DNA from: Knoellia subterranea KCTC 19937
GTDB lineage: Bacteria; Actinomycetota; Actinomycetes; Actinomycetales; Dermatophilaceae
Assembly: GCF_000768685.1 (NCBI RefSeq)
Contig: NZ_AVPK01000007.1
Span: 155,991-219,990, forward strand
Reading direction: 5' to 3'
Length of the DNA stretch: 64,000 nucleotides
In this document: positions 1 to 9,066 of the stretch, one piece after another
How the letters are laid out: each line of letters opens with the position of its first letter
How positions within the stretch are numbered: the stretch's first letter is position 1
Notes under the pieces: generated by a model
Told to the model about the DNA's origin: nothing
The model's database searches: none
What the model saw: only the letters and a program-made list of their open reading frames with translations
Position numbers and translations under genes: made by a program

Positions 1-1427
1 AAGTTCACCGACGCAGTCGGCCCGCGGTCGCGGGTGCCGAAGAGGTCGCGGGATCCGGCCAGGCGCGTCGCGAGGTCCTGGACGCCGTGGGCCACCTGGC
101 CCGGCACGGCCGGGCGGTGGTCGGCCAACCAGAAGTCGCGCACCGAGTCGCGGAAGCGGTCGTTCCACTCCGAGAACGGCGGCGGGAACTGACCGGTGCG
201 CCAGCCGTGCATGCCGACGTCCCACGGCTCGACGATGAGCTTGGTGCGCGACAGCACCGGGTCGGTGCGCAACCCGACGAGGAACGGGTGGTCGGGGTCG
301 AACTCGTCCGTGCGGCCTCGCCCCAGCGCGACGGCGAGGTCGAAGCGGAAGCCGTCGACGTGGCACTCCTGCACCCAGTAGCGCAGTGAGTCGAGGGCGA
401 GTCGGCACATGACCGGGTGGCGCAGGTCCAGGGTGTTGCCGGTGCCCGTGACGTCGATGTCGCGACCGCGTTCGTCGAGGCGGTAGTAAGCCCGGTTGTC
501 GAGGCCACGGAACGAGAGCGTCGCACCCGTGCCACTCGCCTCCGCGGTGTGGTTGTAGACGACGTCGAGCAGGACCTCGAGCCCGGCGTCGTGGAGCAGC
601 TTGACCATGCCCTTGAACTCGTCGAGCGCGCCCTGCGGGTCCTTCGCCGCGGCATAGGCGGCATGCGGTGCGAAGAAGCCCAACGTGTTGTAGCCCCAGT
701 GGTTGGCCAGCCCCTTCTGGACGAGGAACGGCTCCGAGGCGAACGAGTGGATCGGCAGCAACTCGACGGCGGTGATGCCGAGCGAGGTGAGGTACTCGAT
801 CGTTGCGGGGTGGGCCAGACCAGCATAGGTGCCACGAAGGTCCTCCGGGACACCCGGGAGCTCCATCGTGAGGTTGCGGACGTGCGTCTCGTAGATGACG
901 GTTTCCGACCGCGTCACCGCCGGGGCAGTGTCGTTGCCCCAGTCGAAACGGTCGTCGACTACGACGCTGCGCGGCATGTCCGGCGCCGAGTCCGACGTCG
1001 ACGCCGCGAACCCGTCACCGTGCCAGGTCTTCTCGTCCACCTCGTGCCCGTAGACGCTCGGCCCGAACCGCACCTCGCCCTCGATGGCTCGGGCATAGGG
1101 ATCCATGAGCAACTGATTGGGGTTGTGGCGCAACCCCTGCTCGGGGTTCCACTCGCCGTCGACGCGGAAGCCATAGCGCTGCCCCACGCCCACGTCCGGC
1201 ACGAACCCGAACCACCACCCGAACGCGTGGTCGACGAGCGCCACCCGGCGCTCGGTCACGCCCGCGAAGTCTCCTTCGTCGAACAGGCACAGCTCCACGG
1301 AACCGGCGTGACCGGCATACACACTCACTTCGACGCCACCGTCAACGACGGTGACGCCGGGCGCGGGAGGGAGGTCGCGGGGAATGCGCAGGGCAGGGAC
1401 GGAGGTGGCGGACGTCAACGGCGTCAT
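1..1427 (-). CDS. glgX: Glycogen debranching enzyme GlgX (5' part; 3' end beyond the left edge)
   Basis: A GH13-family alpha-1,6-glucosidase that removes limit-dextrin branches during cytoplasmic glycogen breakdown. About 475 residues are present; the family is usually near 700, so the C-terminal third is off the left edge. The ATG at 1427 begins MTPLTSATSVPALRIPRDLP and is followed by a CBM48-like N-terminal region. The catalytic barrel opens with TVIYETHVRNLT, typical of GlgX/TreX. Conserved GH13 regions are visible: DVVYNHTAE (region I), GFRFDLA with the nucleophile Asp near residue 363, and VEPWD with the acid Glu near residue 400. The gene is divergent from the YbjN gene, with under 90 bp between them. 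No frameshift is seen. Confidence 0.9.
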   Translation of the reverse strand, partial: MTPLTSATSVPALRIPRDLPPAPGVTVVDGGVEVSVYAGHAGSVELCLFDEGDFAGVTERRVALVDHAFGWWFGFVPDVGVGQRYGFRVDGEWNPEQGLRHNPNQLLMDPYARAIEGEVRFGPSVYGHEVDEKTWHGDGFAASTSDSAPDMPRSVVVDDRFDWGNDTAPAVTRSETVIYETHVRNLTMELPGVPEDLRGTYAGLAHPATIEYLTSLGITAVELLPIHSFASEPFLVQKGLANHWGYNTLGFFAPHAAYAAAKDPQGALDEFKGMVKLLHDAGLEVLLDVVYNHTAEASGTGATLSFRGLDNRAYYRLDERGRDIDVTGTGNTLDLRHPVMCRLALDSLRYWVQECHVDGFRFDLAVALGRGRTDEFDPDHPFLVGLRTDPVLSRTKLIVEPWDVGMHGWRTGQFPPPFSEWNDRFRDSVRDFWLADHRPAVPGQVAHGVQDLATRLAGSRDLFGTRDRGPTASVN

Positions 1428-1513
1428 GGCGGCAGCCTAGAGACGGGGTGGGACGCCCGCATCGTCTGCCGGGTCTCGCGCGCGTCGCGCCGGGCCCGTG
1501 ACAAGGTGGGGAC

Positions 1514-2050
1514 ATGAGCGATCCGACTTCCCTCCCGAACTTCCCGCCGCCGGCCAACGAGCACCCGCTGCGCGGTCGCGTGCTCGACGTCCTCGTCGAC
1601 ATGGGAGCCCAGCCCAACATCGACAACGACGGTGACGTCGCCTTCCAGGCCAACGAGCAGACGATCTTCATCCGCGCGACCGAGGGCGACCTGCCGGTCA
1701 TGCGCGTCTTCGGCCAGTGGACGCTGCCGGACGAGGTCGCCGCGGACGCTGCGAAGGTCTCGGCCACCTGCAACGAGGTCAACCTGTCGCTGAACTGCGT
1801 CAAGACGGGCGTCGCCAACAACACCCTCGTGGTCACGAGCGAGCACCTCGTCACGCCCGGCGCGGACGTCGCCACGCTCGTCCAGGTGAGCACCTCGATC
1901 ATCCTCTCGGCGGTCCAGCTGTGGCACGAGCGCGCGCTCGGCCTCGAGCCGGGACAGGGTGGACAGGGCGGTCAGGCCGGCCCCGGCGACCAGGGCGGCC
2001 AACCCGGCCCGGACGCCAACGGTTCGACGCCGGGACAGGGCGCGCCGTGA
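1514..2050 (+). CDS. YbjN domain-containing protein
   Basis: A 178-residue cytoplasmic protein of the YbjN family, which has a type III secretion chaperone-like fold; its molecular role in actinobacteria is not settled. Residues 1-145 carry the domain (RGRVLDVLVDMG, then GDVAFQANEQTIFIRA). Residues 150-178 are a low-complexity Gly/Gln/Pro tail (GQGGQGGQAGPGDQGGQ), probably disordered. The ATG follows the purine-rich stretch AAGGTGGGGAC. The stop overlaps the GTG of the enoyl-CoA hydratase gene (GTGA), so the two are probably translationally coupled, though no functional link is evident. Confidence 0.75.
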   Translation: MSDPTSLPNFPPPANEHPLRGRVLDVLVDMGAQPNIDNDGDVAFQANEQTIFIRATEGDLPVMRVFGQWTLPDEVAADAAKVSATCNEVNLSLNCVKTGVANNTLVVTSEHLVTPGADVATLVQVSTSIILSAVQLWHERALGLEPGQGGQGGQAGPGDQGGQPGPDANGSTPGQGAP

Positions 2051-2847
2051 GCGAGGTCGTCCGCCTCGAGGTCGAGGACGGCCTCGGCATCATCCGGCTC
2101 GACCGGCCGCCGATGAACGCGCTCAACGACGAGGTCCAGCGCGGCATCATCGCCGCGGCGGCCGAGGCGACCGAGCGCAAGGACGTCGGCGCCGTCATCG
2201 TCTATGGCGGTGAGAAGGTCTTCGCGGCCGGCGTCGACATCAAGCAGATGGCCGACTGGTCCTACACCGACATGGTCGACCACTCGGTCCTCTTCCAGGA
2301 CTTCACCAAGGCGCTCGCGGCCATCCCGAAGCCGACGGTCGCAGCCATCACCGGCTACGCCCTCGGTGGCGGGTGCGAGGTCGCGCTCGCGTGTGACTTC
2401 CGGATCGCGGCCAAGGGCACCAAGCTCGGCCAGCCCGAGGTCCTCCTCGGTGTCATCCCGGGTGCGGGCGGTTCGCAGCGTCTCGCGCGTCTCATCGGCC
2501 CGGCCAAGGCGAAGGACCTGATCTTCACGGGCCGATTCGTCGACGCCGACGAAGCCCTTGCGATCGGCCTCGTCGACGAGGTCATCGACCCCAACGCGGA
2601 TTCCGAGACTGACTCTCCGATCCTCGCGGCCGCCAAGGCAAAGATGAAGCAGTATGCCGGTGGGCCGGCCTACGCTCTGCGCGCCGCGAAGGAGGCCATC
2701 GACTCCGGCCTCGAGACCGACCTCAACAGTGGCCTCGAGATCGAGCGGATGCTCTTTGCGTCGGTCTTCGCCACCAGGGACCGCACGACGGGCATGCAGT
2801 CGTTCATCGAGAACGGCCCGGGCAAGGCGACGTTCGAGGGCGCCTGA
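2047..2847 (+). CDS. Enoyl-CoA hydratase/isomerase family protein
   Basis: A 266-residue crotonase-fold protein, likely hydrating 2-enoyl-CoA thioesters in fatty or branched-chain acid oxidation; the exact substrate cannot be read from sequence. Family signatures are present: DRPPMNALN at the N-terminus, AAGVDIKQM (CoA binding and first oxyanion-hole part), TGYALGGGCEVALACD (second oxyanion-hole part) and GQPEVLLGVIPGAGGSQRL, which carries the catalytic Glu of true hydratases. The GTG start overlaps the preceding stop. The downstream etfBA genes encode the electron acceptor for acyl-CoA dehydrogenases, which fits a beta-oxidation context, although a convergent HAD gene lies between. Confidence 0.88.
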   Translation: MSEVVRLEVEDGLGIIRLDRPPMNALNDEVQRGIIAAAAEATERKDVGAVIVYGGEKVFAAGVDIKQMADWSYTDMVDHSVLFQDFTKALAAIPKPTVAAITGYALGGGCEVALACDFRIAAKGTKLGQPEVLLGVIPGAGGSQRLARLIGPAKAKDLIFTGRFVDADEALAIGLVDEVIDPNADSETDSPILAAAKAKMKQYAGGPAYALRAAKEAIDSGLETDLNSGLEIERMLFASVFATRDRTTGMQSFIENGPGKATFEGA

Positions 2848-2854
2848 TCCGGGG

Positions 2855-3454
2855 TCAGGCCATCACACTGTCGACGAACGTCCGGAGTCCGTCGACGTCG
2901 GTGTAGTGGTGCGACCGGATCCCGAGGATCTCGGCCGTCGCGACGTTGACCGTGGACTGGTCGACGTAGGCGATCTCGCTGAACATCAGCCCGTGTCGCA
3001 TGGCCACGGTGCTGTAGACGTCGGGCTCGGGAAGCGCCATGCCGAGGTGGGCGCTGCTCGTCACCGAGTCGACCTCGCCCGTCAGGTCCAGGCGGGCGAG
3101 GTCGTCCTCGAGCCGGCTCGTCGCGTTGACGAGAAGGGCGACCCGGAGCCGGGTGCGGGCGTGCCGGACGACGGTGAGGACGTCGGTGTCGACGGTCCCG
3201 GCCGGACCGAGCCAGTCGTGGACGGCGTCCCGCGCCCGATCGCCGTGCTCGGCCACGAGCAGGTCGGTGATCATCGCCTGCCAGGTGCCGTCGTCGATGA
3301 CTCCGGTGATCGCCGGCAGGAGGCGTTCGGGCGTGCAGGCGACCCGGTGCAGCGTGCCGGCAGGGAGACCGTGGTCGCTCTCGACCGCCGCGGTCAGGGC
3401 GTCGTCCCAGATCCGCAGGACCCCGTCGAGGTCGAGGAGCAGCACCTTGATCAC
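2855..3454 (-). CDS. HAD-superfamily hydrolase with degenerate active site
   Basis: About 199 residues with a haloacid dehalogenase-like Rossmann fold. Motif I is intact (LLLDLDGVL, nucleophile and acid Asp). Motif II is VNATS. The expected motif III Lys is not seen (MALPEPDVY where GxxKPDPxxY is usual). Motif IV reads YVDQS rather than the usual DD pair. Catalysis may therefore be weak or lost. Two GTG codons compete for the start, at 3460 and 3454. The AGGAGG ribosome binding site (complement at 3462-3467) abuts the first but lies 7 bases from the second, so I take 3454. The gene is convergent with the enoyl-CoA hydratase gene, with 7 bp between the stops. Confidence 0.75.
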   Translation of the reverse strand: MIKVLLLDLDGVLRIWDDALTAAVESDHGLPAGTLHRVACTPERLLPAITGVIDDGTWQAMITDLLVAEHGDRARDAVHDWLGPAGTVDTDVLTVVRHARTRLRVALLVNATSRLEDDLARLDLTGEVDSVTSSAHLGMALPEPDVYSTVAMRHGLMFSEIAYVDQSTVNVATAEILGIRSHHYTDVDGLRTFVDSVMA

Positions 3455-3662
3455 GGGCACTCCTCCTCGAGTGATCGACGGGCTCCTGACCCCTCGATGT
3501 TGCCCGACTCACAGGGTCCAGCGGTCGATCACGAGCAGAGGAAAGCAATTTCTGTGCCCACCATCACGCCCGGAGGATTCTCCGGGAGGCGAGCACCCGG
3601 CATACGCTCGGTCGTAGTCCCGAAATCCACTGAACGATCCCAGAGAAGAGGACGAGGCACGC

Positions 3663-4454
3663 ATGAACATCGTCGTCTGCGTCAAGTACGTGCCCGACGC
3701 ACAGTCCGACCGCACCTTCAACGAGGCGGACAACACCACGGACCGCGAGGGCGTCGAGGGTCTCCTGTCGGAGATCGACGAGTACGCCGTCGAGGAAGCG
3801 CTCAAGCTCGCCGAGGCCGGCGAAGGTGAGGTCACCGTCGTCACCGTCGGTCCGGACCAGGCCGTCGACGCGGTCAAGAAGGCCCTCCAGATGGGTGCCG
3901 ACAAGGCCGTCCACGTCAGCGACGAGGCCATCCACGGCTCCGACGCCGCCGCGACCTCCCTCATCCTCGCCGAGGCCATCAAGAAGGCCTCCGGCGACGC
4001 CAACCCCGACCTCGTCCTCATGGGCATGAGCTCGACCGACGGTGTCATGGGTGTCGTGCCCGCGATGGTCGCCGAGCGCCTTGGCCTGCCGGCCGTCACC
4101 TACGCCTCCGAGCTGACCCTCGACGGCCAGTCGGTGAAGATCCGCCGCGACGGCGACGCTGCCTCCGAGACGATCGAGTCGACCCTCCCTGCGCTCGTGT
4201 CCGTCACGGACCAGATCAACGAGCCGCGCTACCCCTCGTTCAAGGGGATCATGGCCGCGAAGAAGAAGCCGGTCGAGACCTGGACCCTCGCGGACCTGGG
4301 CGTGGACGCCGGTCAGGTGGGCCTTGACGCCGCCTGGACCAAGGTGACCTCCTTCGCCAAGCGTCCGCCGCGCGAGCAGGGCCAGATCGTCACCGACGAG
4401 GGTGACGGTGGCACGAAGCTCGCCGAGTTCCTGTCCGCCCAGAAGTTCCTCTGA
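3663..4454 (+). CDS. etfB: Electron transfer flavoprotein beta subunit
   Basis: A 263-residue FixA/EtfB protein, the AMP-binding subunit of the EtfAB heterodimer that carries electrons from acyl-CoA and other dehydrogenases to the membrane quinone pool. The N-terminus MNIVVCVKYVPDAQ is typical, and the EIDEYAVEEALKLAE helix and the LVLMGMSSTDG and VTYASELTLDG segments match the family. The start is preceded by GAAGAGGACGAGG. The 208-bp upstream region holds a GAGCACCCGGCATACGC copy of the window-wide motif (3597) and probably the operon promoter. etfA follows after 13 bp, so the two form an operon. Confidence 0.95.
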   Translation: MNIVVCVKYVPDAQSDRTFNEADNTTDREGVEGLLSEIDEYAVEEALKLAEAGEGEVTVVTVGPDQAVDAVKKALQMGADKAVHVSDEAIHGSDAAATSLILAEAIKKASGDANPDLVLMGMSSTDGVMGVVPAMVAERLGLPAVTYASELTLDGQSVKIRRDGDAASETIESTLPALVSVTDQINEPRYPSFKGIMAAKKKPVETWTLADLGVDAGQVGLDAAWTKVTSFAKRPPREQGQIVTDEGDGGTKLAEFLSAQKFL

Positions 4455-4467
4455 GGAGTTAGCACCC

Positions 4468-5424
4468 ATGGCTGAAGTTCTCGTCCTCGTCGACCACGCC
4501 GGCGGCAAGATCCGCAAGGCGACCGCCGAGCTGCTCACCATCGCTCGCCGCCTCGGCGAGCCCTCCGCCGTCTACATCGGCCCGAACGCCGAGACCGCCC
4601 AGGTCACCCTGGCCAAGTACGGCGCGCACAAGGTCTACGTCTACGACGCACCCGACGCCCTCGAGTACCTCGTCGCCCCGCAGGCCGAGATCCTCGCGTC
4701 CGTCGTCGAGAAGGCCTCCCCGCTCGCCGTGCTCATCCCGAGCAACTCGGCCGGCAAGGAGATCGCGGCCCGCCTCGGTATCCGCACCGAGTCCGGTGTC
4801 ATCACCGACGCGGTCGACGTCGTCGCCGGCGCCGAGGGCGTCGAGACGACGCAGTCGGTCTTCGCCGGTTCCTACACGGTCAAGGCGACCGTGACCAAGG
4901 GCTCGGCCATCGTGGCGGTCAAGCCGAACTCGGTCGCGATCGAGCCGGCCCCGGCCGCGGGCGCCGTCGAAAAGATTGACATCACGCTGTCGGACGCCGC
5001 CAAGGCCGCGAAGATCACCGAGTCGAAGCCGAAGGAGTCCACGGGTCGCCCCGAGCTCACCGAGGCCAAGATCGTCGTCTCCGGTGGTCGTGGCACCGGC
5101 GGTGACTTCGGTCCGGTGGAGGAGTTCGCCGACTCGCTCGGCGCTGCGGTGGGTGCCTCGCGCGCCGCCGTCGACGCCGGCTGGTACCCGCACAGCAACC
5201 AGGTCGGCCAGACCGGCAAGCAGGTCTCGCCGCAGCTCTACGTCGCGGCGGGCATCTCCGGTGCCATCCAGCACCGCGCCGGCATGCAGACGTCCAAGAC
5301 GATCGTCGCGATCAACAAGGACGAAGAGGCCCCGATCTTCGAGCTCGTCGACTTCGGCGTCGTCGGTGACCTGTTCACCGTCCTGCCGCAGGCGACCGAG
5401 GTCGTCAAGAAGGCCAAGGGCTGA
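4468..5424 (+). CDS. etfA: Electron transfer flavoprotein alpha subunit
   Basis: A 318-residue FixB/EtfA protein that binds the redox-active FAD. The N-terminal adenine-nucleotide-hydrolase-like domain begins [17 protein letters not shown]. The C-terminal FAD domain carries [59 protein letters not shown] and [21 protein letters not shown], which are the FAD-binding stretches. The ATG is preceded by CTGAGGAGTTAG, a good ribosome binding site that overlaps the etfB stop. The operon ends in the long hairpin at 5428-5501. Confidence 0.96.
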   Translation: MAEVLVLVDHAGGKIRKATAELLTIARRLGEPSAVYIGPNAETAQVTLAKYGAHKVYVYDAPDALEYLVAPQAEILASVVEKASPLAVLIPSNSAGKEIAARLGIRTESGVITDAVDVVAGAEGVETTQSVFAGSYTVKATVTKGSAIVAVKPNSVAIEPAPAAGAVEKIDITLSDAAKAAKITESKPKESTGRPELTEAKIVVSGGRGTGGDFGPVEEFADSLGAAVGASRAAVDAGWYPHSNQVGQTGKQVSPQLYVAAGISGAIQHRAGMQTSKTIVAINKDEEAPIFELVDFGVVGDLFTVLPQATEVVKKAKG

Positions 5425-5427
5425 AAT

Positions 5428-5501
5428 CGACTGATTGTGAGTTCGCCCCCTTCCAGCGCACGGTGACGTGCGTCGGGAGGGGGCGAACTCACAATCAGTC
5501 G
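5428..5501. terminator. Long hairpin after etfA
   Basis: A perfect 24-bp inverted repeat. The left arm at 5428-5451 begins CGACTGATTGTGAGTTCG; the right arm is at 5478-5501; the loop is about 26 nt. There is no T tract. It starts 4 bases after the etfA stop and ends 29 bases before the cysteine desulfurase start, so a transcription terminator is the simplest reading. Confidence 0.6.
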
Positions 5502-5530
5502 CGTTGTGGGAGCGGACGTACGATTTGTCG

Positions 5531-6718
5531 GTGAGTGCGTATCTGGACCATGCGGCGACGACCCCCATGAGGGCGTCGGCACGTGCCGCGTGGCTCGAGC
5601 AGAGTGAGCGGGTCGGCAACCCGTCGTCGCTGCACACCTCCGGCCGCTCCGCCCGCGCGGTCGTCGAGGAGTCGCGTGAGCAGATCGCTGCCGCACTCGG
5701 CGCGCGTCCCAGCGAGGTCGTCTTCACGTCCGGGGGAACCGAGGCCGACAACCTCGCGATCAAGGGCACGTATGCCGCCCGCTCCCGTTCCGTGGGTGCC
5801 TCCCGTCTCGTCGTGAGCGGGATCGAGCACCACGCCGTCCTCGACCCGGTGGAGCACCTGGTGCGCCGCCAGGGCGCCGAGGTGACGTGGCTCGAGCCGG
5901 ATCGGTGCGGCCACATCGCCGTCGACGATCTGGCGGCGGCTCTCGCGGACCCGGGTGTGGCCGAGCAGGTCGCCCTCGTCAGCGTCATGTGGGCCAACAA
6001 CGAGGTCGGCACGGTGGAGCCCGTGGCCGACCTCGCCGCCGTGGCCCGGGAGGCCGGGGTGCCGTTCCACACCGACGCGGTGCAGGCCATCGGCCAGCTG
6101 CCCGTCAGCTTCGCAGACAGCGGCGCCGACCTCATGACCGTGTCCGCCCACAAGCTCGGTGGACCCGTCGGGGTCGGGGCACTCCTCGCCCGACGCGATG
6201 CCAAGCTCGTGCCCATCGTCCACGGAGGTGGGCAGGAGCGGCAGGTGCGGTCGGGCACCCTGGACGCGGCCGGCATACGCGCGTTCGCTGTCGCCCTGAC
6301 CGAGGAGGTCGCGGAGCGCGAGGCGACCACGGCGCGCGTGACCGCCCTGCGCGACCGGCTCATCACCGGCGCGCTCGGCCTCGGGCTCGGGATCACCGTG
6401 AGCGGCTGCTGGACCGAGGGCGACGCGGAGTCGCGCCTCGCCGGCAACGCGCACCTGCTCGTGCCCGGGTGCGAGGGCGACTCATTGCTCTATCTACTCG
6501 ACGCCGCTGGGGTCGAGTGCTCGACGGGTTCGGCGTGCCAGGCCGGGGTGCCCCGGCCGAGCCATGTGCTGCTCGCGATGGGCTACCCCGAGGCGGAGGC
6601 GCGTGGGGCGCTGCGGCTCTCGCTCGGGTGGACCTCGACACAGGCTGACGTCGACGCGTTCCTCGCGGCGCTGCCGGGTGTCGTCGAGCGTGCGCGACGG
6701 GCGAGCGGGGCGGCCTGA
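5531..6718 (+). CDS. Cysteine desulfurase (NifS/IscS family)
   Basis: A 395-residue PLP enzyme that removes sulfur from L-cysteine as an enzyme-bound persulfide. The fold-type I signatures are clear: [10 protein letters not shown] at the N-terminus, [29 protein letters not shown], the PLP lysine in SAHKLGGP (near residue 208) and the mobile-loop cysteine in [14 protein letters not shown] (near residue 336). The GTG at 5531 is chosen because an earlier in-frame ATG lies inside the preceding hairpin. A TACGAT box (5519-5524) six bases upstream suggests a leaderless transcript. The stop overlaps the mnmA start (TGATG), so this is probably the dedicated sulfur donor for tRNA thiolation. Confidence 0.92.
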   Translation: MSAYLDHAATTPMRASARAAWLEQSERVGNPSSLHTSGRSARAVVEESREQIAAALGARPSEVVFTSGGTEADNLAIKGTYAARSRSVGASRLVVSGIEHHAVLDPVEHLVRRQGAEVTWLEPDRCGHIAVDDLAAALADPGVAEQVALVSVMWANNEVGTVEPVADLAAVAREAGVPFHTDAVQAIGQLPVSFADSGADLMTVSAHKLGGPVGVGALLARRDAKLVPIVHGGGQERQVRSGTLDAAGIRAFAVALTEEVAEREATTARVTALRDRLITGALGLGLGITVSGCWTEGDAESRLAGNAHLLVPGCEGDSLLYLLDAAGVECSTGSACQAGVPRPSHVLLAMGYPEAEARGALRLSLGWTSTQADVDAFLAALPGVVERARRASGAA

Positions 6719-7833
6719 TGCGCGTCGTCGCCGCGATGAGCGGGGGAGTGGACTCGGCAGTGGCCGCCGCCCGGATGCTCGACGCCGGACACGACGTCGT
6801 CGGTGTGCACCTCGCGCTGTCGCAGTCGGCTGCCACGCTGCGCGAGTCGGCGCGCGGGTGCTGCACGATCGAGGACGCAGGGGACGCGCGGCGCGTGGCC
6901 GACCGGCTGGGGATCCCGTTCTACGTGTGGGACATGGCGGAGCGCTTCAAGCGGGACGTCATGGAGGACTTCGTCGCGGAGTACCAGGCGGGGCGCACCC
7001 CGAACCCGTGCCTGCGCTGCAATGAGTCGATCAAGTTCGCGGCGCTGTTGGACAAGGCGCTGGCGCTGGGGTTCGACGCCGTGGCGACCGGGCATTATGC
7101 GCAGATCGTCGAGCGGGTCAGTGCGGACGGCGAGGTCGTGCGCGAGCTCCACCGCGCGGTCGATGCGTCGAAGGACCAGTCCTATGTGCTCGGGGTGCTC
7201 GACGAGGATCAGCTGGCGCGGGCCTTCTTTCCTCTCGGTGACACGACGAAGCCGGACATCCGTGCGGAGGCGGCCGAGCGCGGGTTCTCGATCGCGAAGA
7301 AGCCGGACTCCTACGACATCTGCTTCATCGCCGACGGCGACACCCGCGGGTGGTTGACGAAGCGGCTGGGGGAGCAGCCCGGCGAAGTCGTCGACGCGGT
7401 GACGGGAGACGTCGTCGGGTCGCACCAGGGGGCCTATGGGTTCACGATCGGGCAGCGGCGCGGGCTCGGTCTCGACCGGTCCTCGCTCGATGGCGACCCG
7501 CGCTACGTCGTGGGGGTCGAGGCGTCGAGCAACCGCGTCCTCATCGGCACCCAGGACCTGCTCGGCGTCGACGTGCTGCGGGCCGACCACGCCCGCTGGT
7601 GCGGGACCGCTCCCGAGGGGGAGGTGCGCGTCGGTGCCCAGGTCCGGGCGCACGGCGAGGAGGTCCCCGCGTTTGCTCGTGTGCACGCCGATGACCCCGA
7701 GGTGGTGCACGTGCGCCTCGACTCGCGGCTGCGCGGTGTGGCTCCGGGTCAGTCCGTCGTCCTCTACGACGGGACGCGGGTCATCGGGTCGGCGACGATC
7801 GCCGAGACCTCGCGCGCCGGAGTCCCCGCCTGA
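6718..7833 (+). CDS. mnmA: tRNA-specific 2-thiouridylase MnmA
   Basis: A 371-residue enzyme that makes the 2-thio group of wobble uridine 34 in the Lys, Glu and Gln tRNAs, using ATP and persulfide sulfur. The PP-loop SGGVDSAV lies at residues 8-15. The first catalytic cysteine is in [12 protein letters not shown] (near residue 98), the second in [11 protein letters not shown] (near residue 202), followed by [17 protein letters not shown]. Length is normal. It is coupled to the upstream cysteine desulfurase by a TGATG overlap. In many actinobacteria this pair sits just upstream of a MetE-like gene and ligA; here several genes intervene. Confidence 0.96.
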   Translation: MRVVAAMSGGVDSAVAAARMLDAGHDVVGVHLALSQSAATLRESARGCCTIEDAGDARRVADRLGIPFYVWDMAERFKRDVMEDFVAEYQAGRTPNPCLRCNESIKFAALLDKALALGFDAVATGHYAQIVERVSADGEVVRELHRAVDASKDQSYVLGVLDEDQLARAFFPLGDTTKPDIRAEAAERGFSIAKKPDSYDICFIADGDTRGWLTKRLGEQPGEVVDAVTGDVVGSHQGAYGFTIGQRRGLGLDRSSLDGDPRYVVGVEASSNRVLIGTQDLLGVDVLRADHARWCGTAPEGEVRVGAQVRAHGEEVPAFARVHADDPEVVHVRLDSRLRGVAPGQSVVLYDGTRVIGSATIAETSRAGVPA

Positions 7834-7855
7834 CCTCATGCGGGCCCAGTGGGTC

Positions 7856-7885
7856 TTGCGGAATAGTTCAGAATTCAATTACATT
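7856..7885 (+). promoter_or_regulatory. Candidate pirin-gene promoter in an AT-rich patch
   Basis: TTGCGG (7856-7861) and TACATT (7880-7885) are 18 bp apart in an unusually AT-rich stretch for this genome, which includes TTCAGAATTCAATTACATTG. The pirin start lies about 50 bp downstream with its own ribosome binding site. The near-palindromic TTCAGAATTCAATT inside the spacer could bind a regulator. Confidence 0.35.
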
Positions 7886-7937
7886 GACAGTGGTGAGTTC
7901 GCCGCACCTCTGATGGCGACCGAGCGAAGGAGTGCTC

Positions 7938-8912
7938 ATGCCTGCCGTGACCGTCGAGAACATCCTCACCCTTCCCCGCGTCAGTGAGCCTCGCGCGGAC
8001 GCCGTGGCCCGGCCGGTCCGGAGCGTCACGACCGCACCCGCCGGCTTCGAGGGTGAGGGCTTCCCCGTCCGCCGCGCCTTCGCCGGTGTCGACCTCGCCG
8101 CGCTCGATCCCTTCATCCACATGGACCAGATGGGCGAGGTCGAGTACGCCCCGGGCGAGCCCAAGGGCACCCCGTGGCACCCGCACCGCGGCTTCGAGAC
8201 CGTCACCTACATCATCGACGGCACGTTCCTCCACCGTGACTCGCACGGCGGTGGTGGCCGGATCACCGACGGCGACACCCAGTGGATGACGGCTGGTTCC
8301 GGGCTGCTGCACATCGAGACGCCGCCCGAGTCACTCGTCATGAGCGGCGGGCTGTTCCACGGGCTGCAGCTCTGGGTCAACCTTCCGAGCACCCTCAAAA
8401 TGGCGCCGCCGCGCTACCAGGACATCCGGGGCGGGGACGTCGCCCTCCTCTCGAGCCCGGACGGCGGTGCGCTGCTGCGCGTCATTGCCGGCGAGCTCGA
8501 CGGGCACGACGGCCCGGGCATCACGCACACCCCGATCAGCATCGTCCACGCGACGCTTGCTCCCGGGGCGCGCGTGCGGCTGCCGTGGAACGCGAACTAC
8601 AACGGACTCGTCTACGCCCTGAACGGTCGCGGCACCGTCGGTAGTGAGCGCCGCCCGATCGGCATGGGCCAGCTCGCGGTCCTCGGTGCCGGTGACGTCA
8701 TCGAGGTCGGAGCCGACGAGAGCCAGGAGAGCCGCAGCCCGAGCCTCGACCTCTACATCATGGGTGGGCAGCCGATCCGTGAGCCGGTCGCGGCCTACGG
8801 CCCGTTCGTCATGAACACCCGCGCCGAGCTCATGCAGGCGTTCGAGGACTTCCAGGCCGGTCGCCTCGGCACGATCCCGTCCGAACCGCACCCCGGCCAC
8901 GACGTCCTCTGA
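7938..8912 (+). CDS. Pirin family protein
   Basis: A 324-residue bicupin. Pirins bind a metal in the N-terminal cupin and have been linked to quercetinase activity or transcriptional co-regulation; which applies here is unknown. The metal-site signature HPHRGFETVTY is present, followed by FLHRDSHGGGG and the WMTAGSGLLHIE strand carrying the remaining ligands. The C-terminal pirin-C cupin follows. AAGGAG seven bases upstream supports the ATG at 7938 over the GTG six bases earlier. The gene is monocistronic and followed by the 70-bp palindromic element at 8980-9049. Confidence 0.92.
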   Translation: MPAVTVENILTLPRVSEPRADAVARPVRSVTTAPAGFEGEGFPVRRAFAGVDLAALDPFIHMDQMGEVEYAPGEPKGTPWHPHRGFETVTYIIDGTFLHRDSHGGGGRITDGDTQWMTAGSGLLHIETPPESLVMSGGLFHGLQLWVNLPSTLKMAPPRYQDIRGGDVALLSSPDGGALLRVIAGELDGHDGPGITHTPISIVHATLAPGARVRLPWNANYNGLVYALNGRGTVGSERRPIGMGQLAVLGAGDVIEVGADESQESRSPSLDLYIMGGQPIREPVAAYGPFVMNTRAELMQAFEDFQAGRLGTIPSEPHPGHDVL

Positions 8913-8979
8913 CCGCGCGAGCCAGCCGACGGCAGGCGGTCGCTCGGGTGGGCGGACGGCATACGCGCTGTGGATCGGT

Positions 8980-9049
8980 GACCGGAGGGAACGTGAAGGG
9001 TCCGGAGGCCACATAAGCCTCCGGACCCTTCACGTGCCCTCATGGGGAG
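8980..9049 (-). repeat. 70-bp dispersed palindromic element, copy A
   Basis: A perfect 19-bp hairpin (8991-9009 with 9017-9035, stem ACGTGAAGGGTCCGGAGGC, 7-nt loop) with conserved flanks. Its reverse complement matches 38764-38833 at 65 of 70 positions. It lies between the pirin gene and the convergent pdxR-type gene, 14-20 bp downstream of a GGACGGCATACGC motif. It could act as a bidirectional terminator, but identity extends beyond the stem. Confidence 0.75.
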
Positions 9050-9066
9050 GAAATGTTGGGGCGAGT

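Noticed and set aside
5..853. A 282-codon Ser/Arg-rich minus-strand frame at the left edge
   Set aside because: It is an alternative frame of glgX; the true glgX frame shows GH13 catalytic motifs and runs off the edge.
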